The notes: generated from the letters alone by a model not told the origin. Shown: positions 7,278 to 15,695, counted from the first letter of the stretch. The stretch: 41,491 nt of DNA from Pseudomonadales bacterium (GCA_028281635.1 JANQJM010000196.1:1-41491); one strand, 5' to 3'. Program-made: numbers and translations.

Positions 7278-8216
7278 ATGAAATTGAATAGAACAGATGA
7301 TTGGATATATAAGGTCATCGATTTCATCGAAGACAACATCGCCAATCCAATTTCTCTCGAAGAGTTAGCAGAATTATCGGGATATTCTCTGCGGCACTTT
7401 CAGCGTCTGTTTCGGCAGAGAGCTTCAGAAAACATTGCGGAATATATCCGCGGCAGGCGTCTGACTGTAGCCATGGACGACATTGTGAAGGCTGAGAAAA
7501 GTATTATTGATATAGCCTTCGAATATCAGTTTGAATCACAACAATCTTTTACTCGGGCATTCCAGGCGCGATTTACATTTCCTCCGATTCGTTTCAGAAA
7601 TCATAACGTTGTCAATCCTCCTAGTAGCAAACAAAAACTAACTGCAGGCTACCTGCAAATGATAGAGAACGAAGATATCTCTTTAGAGCCTGAAATAATT
7701 CACCTGGATGAAATGACCTTCGTCGGTATGCGTGCAGTGCTTGATGTTAATAGTTACGGTGACTCTGAGGTGATCGGTAGCTTGGACCGCCTCGTCAATG
7801 AGTTTCGGCGGCGCAAGAATGAAATAGGTAACATCGTTTCGGAATCACCTGAAAAGGGCGAGCTGATCATGAGCTATCGAGTTCCTAAGTCTGAGCGGGC
7901 GCATGGTGATGGCATCGTATTTCTGGTGGCTGCACAAGTCGAAGCTGGATATGAAATTCCGCAGGACATGATTCGCATAGGAACACCAGCTAGCAAATTT
8001 GCAAAATTCGAATTTCGAGGAGGTTTTGAGAGATATCCGCATGCAGGGAACTACATCACCGGATGCTGGTTCCCACGCTCCAAGTACTGGATTGGCAACG
8101 CTCCAGTTCTAAGCTATATACAGGCAAATCCTGCCAATTCAGGCGCATACATGTTTAAAAGTATCCTTCCTCTGCGTCCACGTCATCCAAGACTCGTTGA
8201 TCTTTGGTGGCATTAG
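7278..8216 (+). CDS. AraC-family regulator with C-terminal GyrI-like domain
   Basis: This 312-residue regulator has the Rob/SoxS-like order. The N-terminal AraC DNA-binding domain (about 8-108) has two helix-turn-helix motifs, LEELAELSGYSLRHFQRLFRQ and IIDIAFEYQFESQQSFTRAFQARF. The C-terminal part (about 155-312) resembles the GyrI-like effector-binding domain, starting EIIHLDEMTFVGMRAVLD. Proteins with this layout often sense small amphipathic or cationic molecules and control efflux or stress genes. The target is probably nearby, but the only adjacent gene, the hydrolase at 8413, has a 196-bp leader with no obvious operator. The start is the ATG at 7278 after CGGGGAA. Confidence 0.88.
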   Translation: MKLNRTDDWIYKVIDFIEDNIANPISLEELAELSGYSLRHFQRLFRQRASENIAEYIRGRRLTVAMDDIVKAEKSIIDIAFEYQFESQQSFTRAFQARFTFPPIRFRNHNVVNPPSSKQKLTAGYLQMIENEDISLEPEIIHLDEMTFVGMRAVLDVNSYGDSEVIGSLDRLVNEFRRRKNEIGNIVSESPEKGELIMSYRVPKSERAHGDGIVFLVAAQVEAGYEIPQDMIRIGTPASKFAKFEFRGGFERYPHAGNYITGCWFPRSKYWIGNAPVLSYIQANPANSGAYMFKSILPLRPRHPRLVDLWWH

Positions 8217-8412
8217 ATCTCAATGACTTAGTTGCTTTTTGTCATATACGGTCAAAACCGCACATCTCCTTTCTGCTAATTTCCACCTCGAGTTCACTTG
8301 ATGGGTATCCAACGACTGGTGAAGTTCAACCGCGTCTATGTAGTTTCATTGAGCGGCAGTAAACCGCTGAATAACTCTCTTATCGCGGCTAAGTATTCGG
8401 AGAATGTGCAAT

Positions 8413-9423
8413 ATGAAACCTGTGGCAATTTTTAGAGTTGTATTGATGTGCACTATTTGCAGCAATATTTTGATGGCGTGTTCCAGCCAGACAAGGCTTG
8501 AGAACGATGTTATTTCGCAAATCATTGAACAAGGGCCTACTGACCTGGTTAAGGGCCGGACTAGCTTTGCGCAGAATGGTGAAATATCAATTTGGTATGA
8601 AGTGCGCATGCCCGAGTCTACTCCCCGAGGGACAGTTGTATTGGTTATGGGGGTAGGCCAGACCTCTATGCTATGGCCACAGTATTTTCTTGATTCGCTT
8701 ACCAATGAGGGCTATCGCGTCATAAGGTTTGATAATCGGGAAACGGGACTTACAACCTGGACCGATAACGCCAATAAGCTTAAACCTTATTCGTTGGCTG
8801 ACATGGGTGACGATGCAATTGCTATCCTGGATAAAGAAGGGATTGATAGCGCGCATATCATCGGTATTTCAATGGGAGGTGTTATTGCGCAACAAATCGC
8901 AGTGCGCCACCCAACAAGGGTCTCTTCATTCACATCGATGATGTCAATGCCTGTTCTCGCTCTTCCTCCCACCGGACTACTATTGAAAATGATGTGGCCG
9001 ACTTTGCTCTATGGCTGGCAGAAAAGTGAGCGAAGTGCGATCAAATACGACATTGCAGTGCATTCAATAATTAGAGGTAAAGCTGACTATCCGGTACCCG
9101 TCGAGCGACATGCCAATCGTGTTCTATATGAGATGCGCTATCGCAAAGGCCGAAATCCCGATGCTGTGACAAACCAGGGCGCAGCGTTAGAACAAGAATC
9201 GTTAAATCCAATAGATCTAACCCTAATTAATTCTCCTACGTTGATTATTCATGGCAAACAAGATCCCGTTATTCCATTCGATGTCGGTGGCCCAGCGTTA
9301 GCAAACCTCATTCCCCATGCCAGGACTCTATGGATCGAGAATATGGGGCATTCGTTCTCCGAATCCCATAATGTGCTGATAATTGAAGCCCTAACCAGCC
9401 TCTTCGAATCGGCCTCGGAGTAA
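8413..9423 (+). CDS. Lipoprotein alpha/beta hydrolase
   Basis: The predicted protein has 336 residues with a lipoprotein signal ending in LMACSS. The alpha/beta hydrolase fold carries the nucleophile elbow GISMGG (IIGISMGGVIAQQ), an HG-like oxyanion region in VLVMGVGQTS, and the catalytic His in ENMGHSFSE near the C-terminus. The acid is probably the Asp in HGKQDPVIP. This suggests an esterase or lactonase; the substrate is unknown. The start is set at the ATG at 8413 rather than 8404 because GGAG (8399-8402) is 10 bases from the former and abuts the latter. The gene lies downstream of the AraC-type regulator in the same direction, possibly its target. A repeat lies 8 bp after the stop. Confidence 0.86.
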   Translation: MKPVAIFRVVLMCTICSNILMACSSQTRLENDVISQIIEQGPTDLVKGRTSFAQNGEISIWYEVRMPESTPRGTVVLVMGVGQTSMLWPQYFLDSLTNEGYRVIRFDNRETGLTTWTDNANKLKPYSLADMGDDAIAILDKEGIDSAHIIGISMGGVIAQQIAVRHPTRVSSFTSMMSMPVLALPPTGLLLKMMWPTLLYGWQKSERSAIKYDIAVHSIIRGKADYPVPVERHANRVLYEMRYRKGRNPDAVTNQGAALEQESLNPIDLTLINSPTLIIHGKQDPVIPFDVGGPALANLIPHARTLWIENMGHSFSESHNVLIIEALTSLFESASE

Positions 9424-9430
9424 TCCACCG

Positions 9431-9492
9431 AAAGGGTCAGAATAATTTGATCCGAGAATGTTGCGGAATAGTCAAACTACTCTGACTCCTCT
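9431..9492. repeat. Palindromic repeat R4 (GGGGTCAGAGTA family)
   Basis: AAAGGGTCAGAATAATTTGA at the left end is complementary, with mismatches, to GTCAAACTACTCTGACTCCT at the right. The centre, TCCGAGAATGTTGCGGAATA, is related to that of R3. It directly follows the hydrolase gene. Confidence 0.7.
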
Positions 9493-9552
9493 GATTTTTA
9501 AATTATCTGTGTCCCCCGATTTCTTTCAAACGTCCCGCGTCAACTGTCTCGT

Positions 9553-9942
9553 CTACATTTTGTTCATGTTAAGTGGAACTTGTACTAACCCTTCATCGGT
9601 CCATGTGCCAACTACTTCCGTCGCCGAGATTTGCCCGGCATAGCTGCCCTCACCATTTATTGTGAAATTTAGTTCGTTGTCTGTAACGATGAGATTATCC
9701 ATGGAGATGCGCGCGCCACCTCTGTCGACTTGACCCATGTATCCAATCAATTGACCTGAGTTGGTACGCTCGAAGCGCCACTGAATATCCAAGGACCGGG
9801 AGCCAAACGACATCACTCCAGTCCATTCGCCTATCAGTGCACTGTGCTGTAGATCGTCATATATCTGTCGATCAGATGTCGATACACAACCGGACGCTGC
9901 CAGTGCTATCACTAATGCTAACGCTTTCAAATATTTTCTCAT
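9553..9942 (-). CDS. Small lipoprotein of unknown function
   Basis: The protein has 129 residues with a signal MRKYLKALALVIALAASGC and lipidation at the cysteine after AASG. The mature part looks beta-rich (IGEWTGVMSFGSRSLDIQWRFE ... GEGSYAGQISATEVVGTWTDEG), similar in style to small barrel proteins that follow a ligand or extract pattern. The function is unknown. The ATG at 9942 is chosen over 9966 because AGGGG lies 6 bases before it and the signal peptide starts there. It is convergent with the hydrolase gene. Confidence 0.78.
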   Translation of the reverse strand: MRKYLKALALVIALAASGCVSTSDRQIYDDLQHSALIGEWTGVMSFGSRSLDIQWRFERTNSGQLIGYMGQVDRGGARISMDNLIVTDNELNFTINGEGSYAGQISATEVVGTWTDEGLVQVPLNMNKM

Positions 9943-10094
9943 GCTTTGCCCCTGTGCATTGCCCATTCATTTATTCCTGGCTATTGAAAGCCATAACTGC
10001 GGAGAAAGTTAAAAGGCATGTTTCATGCCAGAAAAGAGCGCCGCCAAAAAATCAGGCTTTCAGAAGTGTTGGAGACAAGAGATGGGTTAGGTTG

Positions 10095-10141
10095 TTCCCG
10101 ATTACGGGAATGAGTATCCGAATGGTTCCCAGTTATGGGAA
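10095..10141. promoter_or_regulatory. Two tandem operator-like palindromes
   Basis: TTCCCGATTACGGGAA (10095-10110) and TTCCCAGTTATGGGAA (10126-10141) are dyads with identical 5-bp arms TTCCC/GGGAA and different 6-bp centres. Both are followed by TGAG, and they repeat at 31 bp, about three helical turns. Paired palindromes of this kind are usual operators of small Xre-type regulators such as antitoxins. No such gene is present between 9943 and 10338, so they may be the remnant of a lost module or the site of a distant regulator. Confidence 0.5.
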
Positions 10142-10161
10142 TGAGACCAAGGGGTTAAAAT

Positions 10162-10236
10162 ATCAAAGGCGTAGAAGAGGGCAGAGTACTTAAGTCCGGA
10201 AACGATATCTGACAATCAAACTACTCTGACCTTTTT
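10162..10236. repeat. Palindromic repeat R5, degenerate
   Basis: ATCAAAGG...CAGAGTACTTAAGTCCGGA on the left and AATCAAACTACTCTGACC on the right belong to the GGGGTCAGAGTA family. The right arm is well preserved and the left is decayed. Apart from this repeat and the tandem palindromes, I see nothing in the gap 9943-10338. Confidence 0.6.
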
Positions 10237-10338
10237 GTTCTGAGTCTGTGGGAATAGCCTCGGCAGAATAGCCCGCTGTAGATGTAGTACACTAATAGGC
10301 TGGCTAAGAACCTGAACTACAACTCGTGGAGAAATGAT

Positions 10339-11280
10339 GTGTCTTCCGGAAAGTCTCAAGCTTTGCTAGTTCTCTGGTTAGTTCTTTCTGCAGGAGTGAG
10401 GGCGGCTGAATTTGGTAGTGAGATTCCACTGGATCTCGCCAAGGCGCTGATTGAAATCCCCCACACTGGTGAAGTGTACTTCTATGATGAGCCACCACCG
10501 ACGTTTCCTGAGGTTACAGTGCCCAGCCATTTTTCTTTTGTGGGCGGTATAGAAATGGCGCGGGCAGGGCTTGTCCGTATTGTGCTCAAAAGTCAGCATT
10601 CACTTAATGAAGGCATAAAACTTCTTACAGCCTCTCTGCAAGAAGATGGGTATGTCTTGGTGCCAAAAATGCCAACACCTCGACGGGGATTTGTCGCCGA
10701 TGCTGCTGAGTCGGTGGTCCAAGACCTCTGTAATGATGATATGGGCGCGCTGATGATACGGGTTCTGAGCAGAGGAGGTCCTGATATCTTCTACTCAATC
10801 AGCGGCAGCCGAACGACGGTTGATGCATCAGGAAATACCTGCGGTGATCGCGTCAGGAGGAGAAATGGATATGTTGACTCCATGAACCAGAGGATGAACT
10901 CGGGGATTCGAGCCGAATTGCCCATAATGTTAATGCCTCTGGAGGAGGGCTCCGCATCCACCGGATTGATTGTTGGCTCTAGATCCAGTGGCGGTGATGA
11001 CTACTATGAGATCTCCAGCCAATTAAAATCAAGCCGATCAGCTTCCTATATCCACGACCACATCACAGATCAACTTATTGATCAGGAATGGGAGCAGGTT
11101 CAGGAACTGAATGAGCAGGAAAGCAATTGGCGGACTACTGTTGAGAACCGATTGTTGTTCGGTGAGCTTGTAATCAGGAAAGTAGACGAAGAAACACTGA
11201 ATTTGTATTTCAGAATTAGCGAGAATGACGGACTTATAATCGAGGAAAGCAGATTAAGGTATTCACCCCGCAGAATTTAG
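10339..11280 (+). CDS. Exported protein of unknown function, paralogue of 38784-39719
   Basis: The protein has 313 residues with an N-terminal signal peptide (about 1-22, ending VRAAEF). I do not recognise a family. It aligns along its length with the minus-strand protein at 38784-39719: both begin the mature part with (E/G)PIPL-like residues followed by A..LIE or EALFN, share FPE..VP..F..VG and LR(I/V), contain a cysteine near residue 130, and end in SPRR plus one residue. The GTG start at 10339 has GGAGA 6 bases before it; the frame is open upstream to a stop at 10285 but offers no better start. It is convergent with the chorismate mutase gene. It is likely periplasmic, role unknown. Confidence 0.8.
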   Translation: MSSGKSQALLVLWLVLSAGVRAAEFGSEIPLDLAKALIEIPHTGEVYFYDEPPPTFPEVTVPSHFSFVGGIEMARAGLVRIVLKSQHSLNEGIKLLTASLQEDGYVLVPKMPTPRRGFVADAAESVVQDLCNDDMGALMIRVLSRGGPDIFYSISGSRTTVDASGNTCGDRVRRRNGYVDSMNQRMNSGIRAELPIMLMPLEEGSASTGLIVGSRSSGGDDYYEISSQLKSSRSASYIHDHITDQLIDQEWEQVQELNEQESNWRTTVENRLLFGELVIRKVDEETLNLYFRISENDGLIIEESRLRYSPRRI

Positions 11281-11306
11281 CCGAAGTCACAGTCAACCCC
11301 TGATTG

Positions 11307-11885
11307 TTAATCGGTAAGCCGCAACCCTACAAGCGCATCAAACAAAACTTCCTTCTGATCCGCCTGCAAATACTCATTATCAATTTGTTGATCAAACAAG
11401 CCTCGCTGATCAACAGTGACATGTCCGTAGCGTTTCAGATAATCGCTAGTCAATTCCAGCATGGTATCTCCCAGCTCATTTAATTCTGGGCGTATCTCCT
11501 CACTCAAATCTCTGGGTGTGGCAGTCTCTATCTGCTGGGCTGAGTGCATTTCCAATACTTGCCGTTGAATGAATTTTGCTACTTCTATTTGAGTGCCGAA
11601 AAAATGCTCCGCTGAAGCGACTTCAATTCCACTTGTCGCAGCCGATTGCGCAGTATTGGCAATAACCACCGCCTCGCGTTCTTTGTCTTCGATTGGGAGG
11701 TTGCGCTGCGCTTTATACAAAGCCACATCTTCCATGTAGGACAAGCGTCGATTGATTAAATCGAATAGCGCTGTAGCAGCTTCCTGCTGCTCTGACAGCG
11801 CGGCGAAAGCTGATGTGGAGAACAGGAAACTGAGCAGAACTACCAAATGGCGGAATTTGTGAGCTTGAATTGAACGGGTTTGCAT
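11307..11885 (-). CDS. aroQ: Periplasmic chorismate mutase, AroQ gamma class
   Basis: This enzyme converts chorismate to prephenate, the first step towards Phe and Tyr. The 192-residue protein has a signal peptide (about 1-29, ending TSAFAA), so it acts in the periplasm. The helical AroQ domain shows FDLINRRLSYMEDVALYKAQ with Arg47 and Lys58, PIEDKEREAVV with Arg70, and FFGTQIEVAKFIQ, the conserved pattern of secreted gamma-class enzymes. The C-terminal half is the longer helical extension seen in this class. What a secreted chorismate mutase does in free-living bacteria is unclear. It is a single gene, convergent with the exported protein gene, with 26 bp between stops. Confidence 0.88.
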   Translation of the reverse strand: MQTRSIQAHKFRHLVVLLSFLFSTSAFAALSEQQEAATALFDLINRRLSYMEDVALYKAQRNLPIEDKEREAVVIANTAQSAATSGIEVASAEHFFGTQIEVAKFIQRQVLEMHSAQQIETATPRDLSEEIRPELNELGDTMLELTSDYLKRYGHVTVDQRGLFDQQIDNEYLQADQKEVLFDALVGLRLTD

Positions 11886-12101
11886 TGGTTCAGCGATAAA
11901 TTGAGGATAGTGTCGAAATGGTAAGGTAACTAGTAGGTGCTGTATAGGCGCCCGCCTTGATTATCGGGCACCTGCATTCTGGATCAGTTTTCATGCTACG
12001 ATTTTTCCTCGGAATTACTCAGATTTAACCTTATTTTCAACAACTTGCCCCACAGGTAGAGTAGTAATGTCACTAGCACTGGCTGTAGCCCGGAGCGAGC
12101 A

Positions 12102-12395
12102 ATGGACAGGAAAAATGCGGTTGATAAGACACCTGATACTATTTTTGTAGACGGCATACACGACTTCACGCTGGACGGAGATTGTGTGCTGATCGATATG
12201 TTTGTTCTGAAAGCAGGCGATAATAAGCAAATCGAACGGGAACAGGTCACTCAACTGAAAATACCTGTCACCCAGTTTTTCTATATGGCGAAGTCCATGA
12301 TGTTTCAATCTGAAAGACTGTCAGGCACCAACACCTGGCGGCCGATGAGCAGCAGTTCAGATTCACGTCAATCCGGAACCAGGTACGCTGCCTAG
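12102..12395 (+). CDS. Small conserved-looking protein of unknown function
   Basis: The protein has 97 residues, with GGAG 6 bases before the ATG. The central part (DTIFVDGIHDFTLDGDCVLIDMFVLK) alternates hydrophobic residues like a beta-sheet domain and is followed by a helix (PVTQFFYMAKSMM) and a Ser-rich tail. It looks like proteins in which a short beta domain ends in a L.lP...F..m...M helix, but I cannot name the family. No signal peptide or membrane segment. Two opposite-strand frames over the same interval lack these features and are treated as shadows. Confidence 0.62.
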   Translation: MDRKNAVDKTPDTIFVDGIHDFTLDGDCVLIDMFVLKAGDNKQIEREQVTQLKIPVTQFFYMAKSMMFQSERLSGTNTWRPMSSSSDSRQSGTRYAA

Positions 12396-12509
12396 CACTC
12401 TGGTTGCCAGCACTGATAAAATTCATGCTCTCTACGTGTGGCTAGCAGCTAAGTTTGCCTGCTAAGCCTCAATTCACCACCCTTCATATAGCGCCCAGGA
12501 GAGCAGTCT

Positions 12510-12869
12510 ATGATGCGCAGTATTTTCCTGCTGGCTCTGATCTTCTTGCTATCAGGCTGCATTATGTCCTGGGATCACGATCATCAGTACACTCGAGCAG
12601 CTTTTGATCGAAACGATGCTCAAAGAGTAGAAGTGGGTGTTACTACCCGCGATTGCGTGCAGACTACTTTTGGTGATCCTGACACCCGGTTAGTTCATGA
12701 GGAAGGAGGAGAACTCTGGACATATGAGAATTGGGGTAGTAGAGATGTCCGTTTCCTGCTGTTTCCTATTATTGATGTCGATTTGGAAACTGATCAGAGG
12801 GAAACGCTATTCATAGAACTTAGTAACGACGTTGTCGCTGACTACTGGATTATCAATGACGAGCGCTAA
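12510..12869 (+). CDS. SmpA/OmlA (BamE)-like small lipoprotein
   Basis: The protein has 119 residues with signal MMRSIFLLALIFLLSGC and a lipobox LSGC. The mature part has the alpha-alpha-beta-beta pattern of the SmpA/OmlA fold: NDAQRVEVGVTTRDCVQTTFGDPDTRLVHEEGGELWTYENW. The motif 'V..G.T...V...FG.P' is typical of this group. It is not the housekeeping BamE, since the DNA-, cell-wall- or assembly-linked neighbours are missing, but it probably acts in the periplasm as an outer-membrane-anchored lipoprotein. AGGAG lies 8-12 bases before the start. Confidence 0.78.
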   Translation: MMRSIFLLALIFLLSGCIMSWDHDHQYTRAAFDRNDAQRVEVGVTTRDCVQTTFGDPDTRLVHEEGGELWTYENWGSRDVRFLLFPIIDVDLETDQRETLFIELSNDVVADYWIINDER

Positions 12870-12972
12870 GGTATATCGCCTCATGGCCTATAACCTGAAA
12901 GTTGTCTGATTAAAAGCCAGTAAAAACACAGTGGAACTGCCCGAGCCATAACTGATTGCACACAAAGGCAAC

Positions 12973-13504
12973 ATGCCTCTGTGCTACAAGTTCTCTTTCT
13001 CTGAATTTGATCAAGTTAATTCCCGACTCTCCAATCTGATTCTGAATTGGTCTGAGACGATACTGACCAGATTTCTAACATGTCTGACGGTGTTTCTTTC
13101 TTAGGTAACAAATGGCTTTCTGATGTAAATCTGCACAAAGATAAAGATATCCAGCGAATTTTGGATCTCATTGAGGCATGGGCTAATGCGAAAATTTGTT
13201 CGCCCGGTAACGATGTTTCTCTGGTTGCATGGTTAGCCAAACAGGTTTTGTTGGTGAGCATCGCAATCATAGCGGTTTATTGTCTGCGGCTTACTATGTT
13301 GATGTAGATGACAGTGAATTTGTAAACGCTGGTTTGTTGCAGCTGTATTCCGGTGCTGATGCTAAGTCTCCGTCGCACCAGATCTTGCCCGGATCTGGGG
13401 TGCTTCACCTGTTCCCCAGCGAGCTATATCACTTCGTTAGTCGTTATGCGGGGGTGGAACCCAGAATCGTGATCTCCGCTAATCTGCGAATACAGGCTTC
13501 ATAG
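12973..13504 (+). pseudogene. Frameshifted 2OG-Fe(II) oxygenase-like gene
   Basis: Three frames join into one plausible protein. The first (from ATG 12973) gives FSFSEFDQVNSRLSNLIL, the N-terminal pattern of TIGR02466-type 2OG-Fe(II) oxygenases. The second (about 13056-13235) gives GNKWLSDVNLHKDKDIQRIL and EAWANAKICSPGND. The third (about 13235-13504) gives HRNHSGLLSAAYYVDV, PGSGVLHLFPSELYHFVSRYAG and EPRIVISANL, with the distal His and the Arg that binds 2-oxoglutarate. Two single-base indels, near 13055 and 13235, are enough to restore one frame. The gene is probably dead or carries assembly errors. No frame on its own makes a full enzyme. Confidence 0.6.
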
Positions 13505-13628
13505 CGAGCTTGCACCAATTAAGGTCACACCGTTCGGCACTTTTCCTACATCAATTTCACAAATGCTCCAGTTAAAATAGAGTGCACTGTCTGGCGCGAT
13601 GTAATCCATTCGAGAGGAAACTTGCAGA

Positions 13629-14378
13629 GTGTCCAAAACGGAATTGAACAGCAGCAAGACTCGCGAGATCACGGATGAGGGGGAAATTCAGCAGATTTTG
13701 CAGGCTGCTCTGGTGCACGAGTGGCCTTTTTTCTATCTGTCTATGGTACGAAACCACCTGACTTCTCACTCCACCGAACTCTACAGTATCGATCGCCGTG
13801 CCGGCACCATCACTGTCAATTCCGACATCCTCGAAAAACTGCCTGAATCACTGACTAACACGGTGTTCTTCAGAACCAACAACGGTGGCATTTCCATCGT
13901 GTTTAAATCGACTCTTGCCGTGCCTTGTGAAGGCACCTCATCGGATAGCAAGCCTGCATTTTGCGAATTCGAATTCCCAGAGTCGCTGCAATACTCCCAG
14001 CAACGCAAAGCGATGCGAATAAATCTCAAAAACCTGCAGGAGATACCGGTTATCCTGTTCACGAGTCCCGAAGCGCGATACCACGGTAGGATTGTCGATA
14101 TCTCTGAGACTGGAGCGAAACTCGTCTTTGAAGGTGATCTTACCGGCCAACTATCAGGGTCGGAGATCATTACCGATTGCCAGATGCGTTTTTTCGATGA
14201 GACCTGCATCGAAAACAGAATCAGGGTGCTTGGTGTGGTTTGCGACCAGCGAGTCAACCTGAGCTACCTGCGCTGTGAGTACGCCGAAAACAACATGACC
14301 AGAGACGTCCAGATCAAGCAGTTGATTGCGGATGCGAGCAACGATAAGAATCAACGGAATCTGGCTTTCGTTGGCTAA
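13629..14378 (+). CDS. PilZ-domain c-di-GMP receptor, YcgR-like
   Basis: The protein has 249 residues. The N-terminal half (about 15-115) resembles the YcgR N-terminal domain; the C-terminal half is a PilZ domain. The c-di-GMP motif is present as QQRKAMR (Arg126 and Arg130, fitting RxxxR) and DISETG (157-162, fitting D/NxSxxG). Such proteins change motility or surface behaviour when c-di-GMP rises, YcgR itself by braking the flagellar motor. No flagellar genes are in the window. The GTG start at 13629 has AGAGGAA upstream at a rather long distance. The short C-terminal tail is charged. There is no membrane segment. Confidence 0.85.
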   Translation: MSKTELNSSKTREITDEGEIQQILQAALVHEWPFFYLSMVRNHLTSHSTELYSIDRRAGTITVNSDILEKLPESLTNTVFFRTNNGGISIVFKSTLAVPCEGTSSDSKPAFCEFEFPESLQYSQQRKAMRINLKNLQEIPVILFTSPEARYHGRIVDISETGAKLVFEGDLTGQLSGSEIITDCQMRFFDETCIENRIRVLGVVCDQRVNLSYLRCEYAENNMTRDVQIKQLIADASNDKNQRNLAFVG

Positions 14379-14493
14379 TTGCCCCACACTAGGTGCTTAG
14401 AGAAGTACTGCTTCCTACCTCCGGTCAGATTGGTGGTATAAGCGAAATCGGCGTCTCAAATTTGGATCTAATAAGAAAACATAAGGAGCAGGC

Positions 14494-14934
14494 ATGGCCC
14501 TCATTGATTTCAGTACAATCAAAGAACTCATCAGCGACTCCACTGGTGGGAAGAACAAAGAAGTGTTGTTTAAGGAAGTGTTGCTGTTGGTGCTAGCCAG
14601 GGCTACACGCGCTGATGCCAATGTAGAGTCAATCGAAGTGATTCATGTGCAAAATGCGCTTAAAGAAATCACCGGCGATGAGTTCTCGGAAGCCGATATC
14701 TTAACGGCTGCATCATCAGAAATATTTGAAACGCAGTCCCTAGAGCGCACTCTGGCAAACGCTACCAAAAAGCTCAGCGAAAAGGATCGAATTACGATTC
14801 TTGAGTGTTTGGCGAGCTTGATTCGTGCTGATACCTTTGTTCGGGATCCTGAACTGGAGTTCTTCAATCACGTAGCTACCGCTTTGCGGGCATCGCCCTC
14901 GGAAGTCGCGGGTCTCAGTGTCACCACGAGCTAG
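14494..14934 (+). CDS. TerB-like (tellurite-resistance TerB family) protein
   Basis: The protein has 146 residues, all helical, with the two-repeat TerB pattern: VLARATRADANVESIEVIHVQNAL and LASLIRADTFVRDPELEFFNHVATAL, where the RAD.....E....  segment binds a metal in TerB proteins. Stand-alone TerB-like proteins occur in many Proteobacteria and are not by themselves evidence of tellurite resistance; their role is unclear. AAGGAGC is 7 bases before the ATG. It lies 115 bp after the PilZ gene in the same direction, but with enough space for its own promoter. Confidence 0.82.
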   Translation: MALIDFSTIKELISDSTGGKNKEVLFKEVLLLVLARATRADANVESIEVIHVQNALKEITGDEFSEADILTAASSEIFETQSLERTLANATKKLSEKDRITILECLASLIRADTFVRDPELEFFNHVATALRASPSEVAGLSVTTS

Positions 14935-14998
14935 AAACTAAATCCCTGATGTTGTTCATTCCTTTTATTACCTATGAAGGTATGGACGGAATTACTTA

Positions 14999-15343
14999 TT
15001 AGGCTTTTTTGCTGCGGCGGGTTTTGCGGCGATCAGCCTTGTGCAGATCCAGTAAATAGCTGTCCAGTGCGCTGGACTGTTTGCTCCAGAGTTTCTTCAC
15101 TTCCAGTATCCATCCGCTGATTTCATTTATGCCGGACTGATTGATGCTATAGAGACGCTTTTGCGCCTGTTTTTTCATCTGTACCACATTCGCTTCTCTT
15201 AGCACTTTTAGATGTTGCGAAACGGCTGGTGCACTCATGGCGAAGTTGTCGGAAATATCAGTTGCGGTCAGCTCACCGGATTTGGCAAGCAACATGACGA
15301 TTTCACGACGGGTAGTGTCTGAGAGGGCGGAAAAGGCGCTCAT
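14999..15343 (-). CDS. ArsR-family transcriptional repressor
   Basis: The protein has 114 residues with a winged helix-turn-helix. FSALSDTTRREIVMLLAKSGELTATDI and the recognition helix MSAPAVSQHLKVLREANVV are typical, followed by the wing KRLYSINQ. No cysteine pair or other metal-binding site is visible, so it belongs with the SdpR-like group rather than metal sensors. The C-terminus is very basic (KADRRKTRRSKKA). No SRPBCC or transporter partner gene adjoins it. A palindrome CTTAATTAAG lies 24 bp upstream of the start, a candidate autoregulatory operator. Confidence 0.9.
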   Translation of the reverse strand: MSAFSALSDTTRREIVMLLAKSGELTATDISDNFAMSAPAVSQHLKVLREANVVQMKKQAQKRLYSINQSGINEISGWILEVKKLWSKQSSALDSYLLDLHKADRRKTRRSKKA

Positions 15344-15366
15344 GTTGTAGATTGTATAAGTTTTTT

Positions 15367-15376
15367 CTTAATTAAG
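15367..15376. promoter_or_regulatory. Candidate ArsR operator palindrome
   Basis: CTTAATTAAG is a perfect 10-bp palindrome 24 bp upstream of the ArsR start, in an AT-rich tract with a related half-site CTTAATAT 7 bp to the right. The rest of the 15377-15695 gap contains no gene I can see and precedes the sugar dehydrogenase gene. Confidence 0.4.
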
Positions 15377-15695
15377 TAAATCCTTAATATAAATTCGCAC
15401 GCAGAGGGCGAGGTGCATAGTCGGGGATATTGGGAATGGGTATTGAACTAATGAGACACGACCGGAGTACTCACACTCAGACTATGGACTAATTGCGGCC
15501 CAGTGCCGGAGCTTCGAGCAAGCTGGTCAGTGTTACAGATTAATACGATAATTCGCGATACGTTTAACCGGAATTCGGTCATAATGACACGCTAACTATT
15601 AGTGGTGCTCTTTGATTTATTGAGATTGGCTGTGTGGACCAATCTACGAACTAGATTCTTGCGAACCTGCTTTTGAGATTAAATAGGAGAAACCA

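Noticed and set aside
12015-12308. Minus-strand frames opposite the 97-residue protein
   Set aside because: The plus-strand frame has a good ribosome binding site and a domain-like pattern, and the minus frames do not.
14494-14934. Tellurite resistance operon
   Set aside because: Only a lone TerB-like gene is present, without terZ/C/D partners, so the name of the family should not be read as a resistance phenotype.
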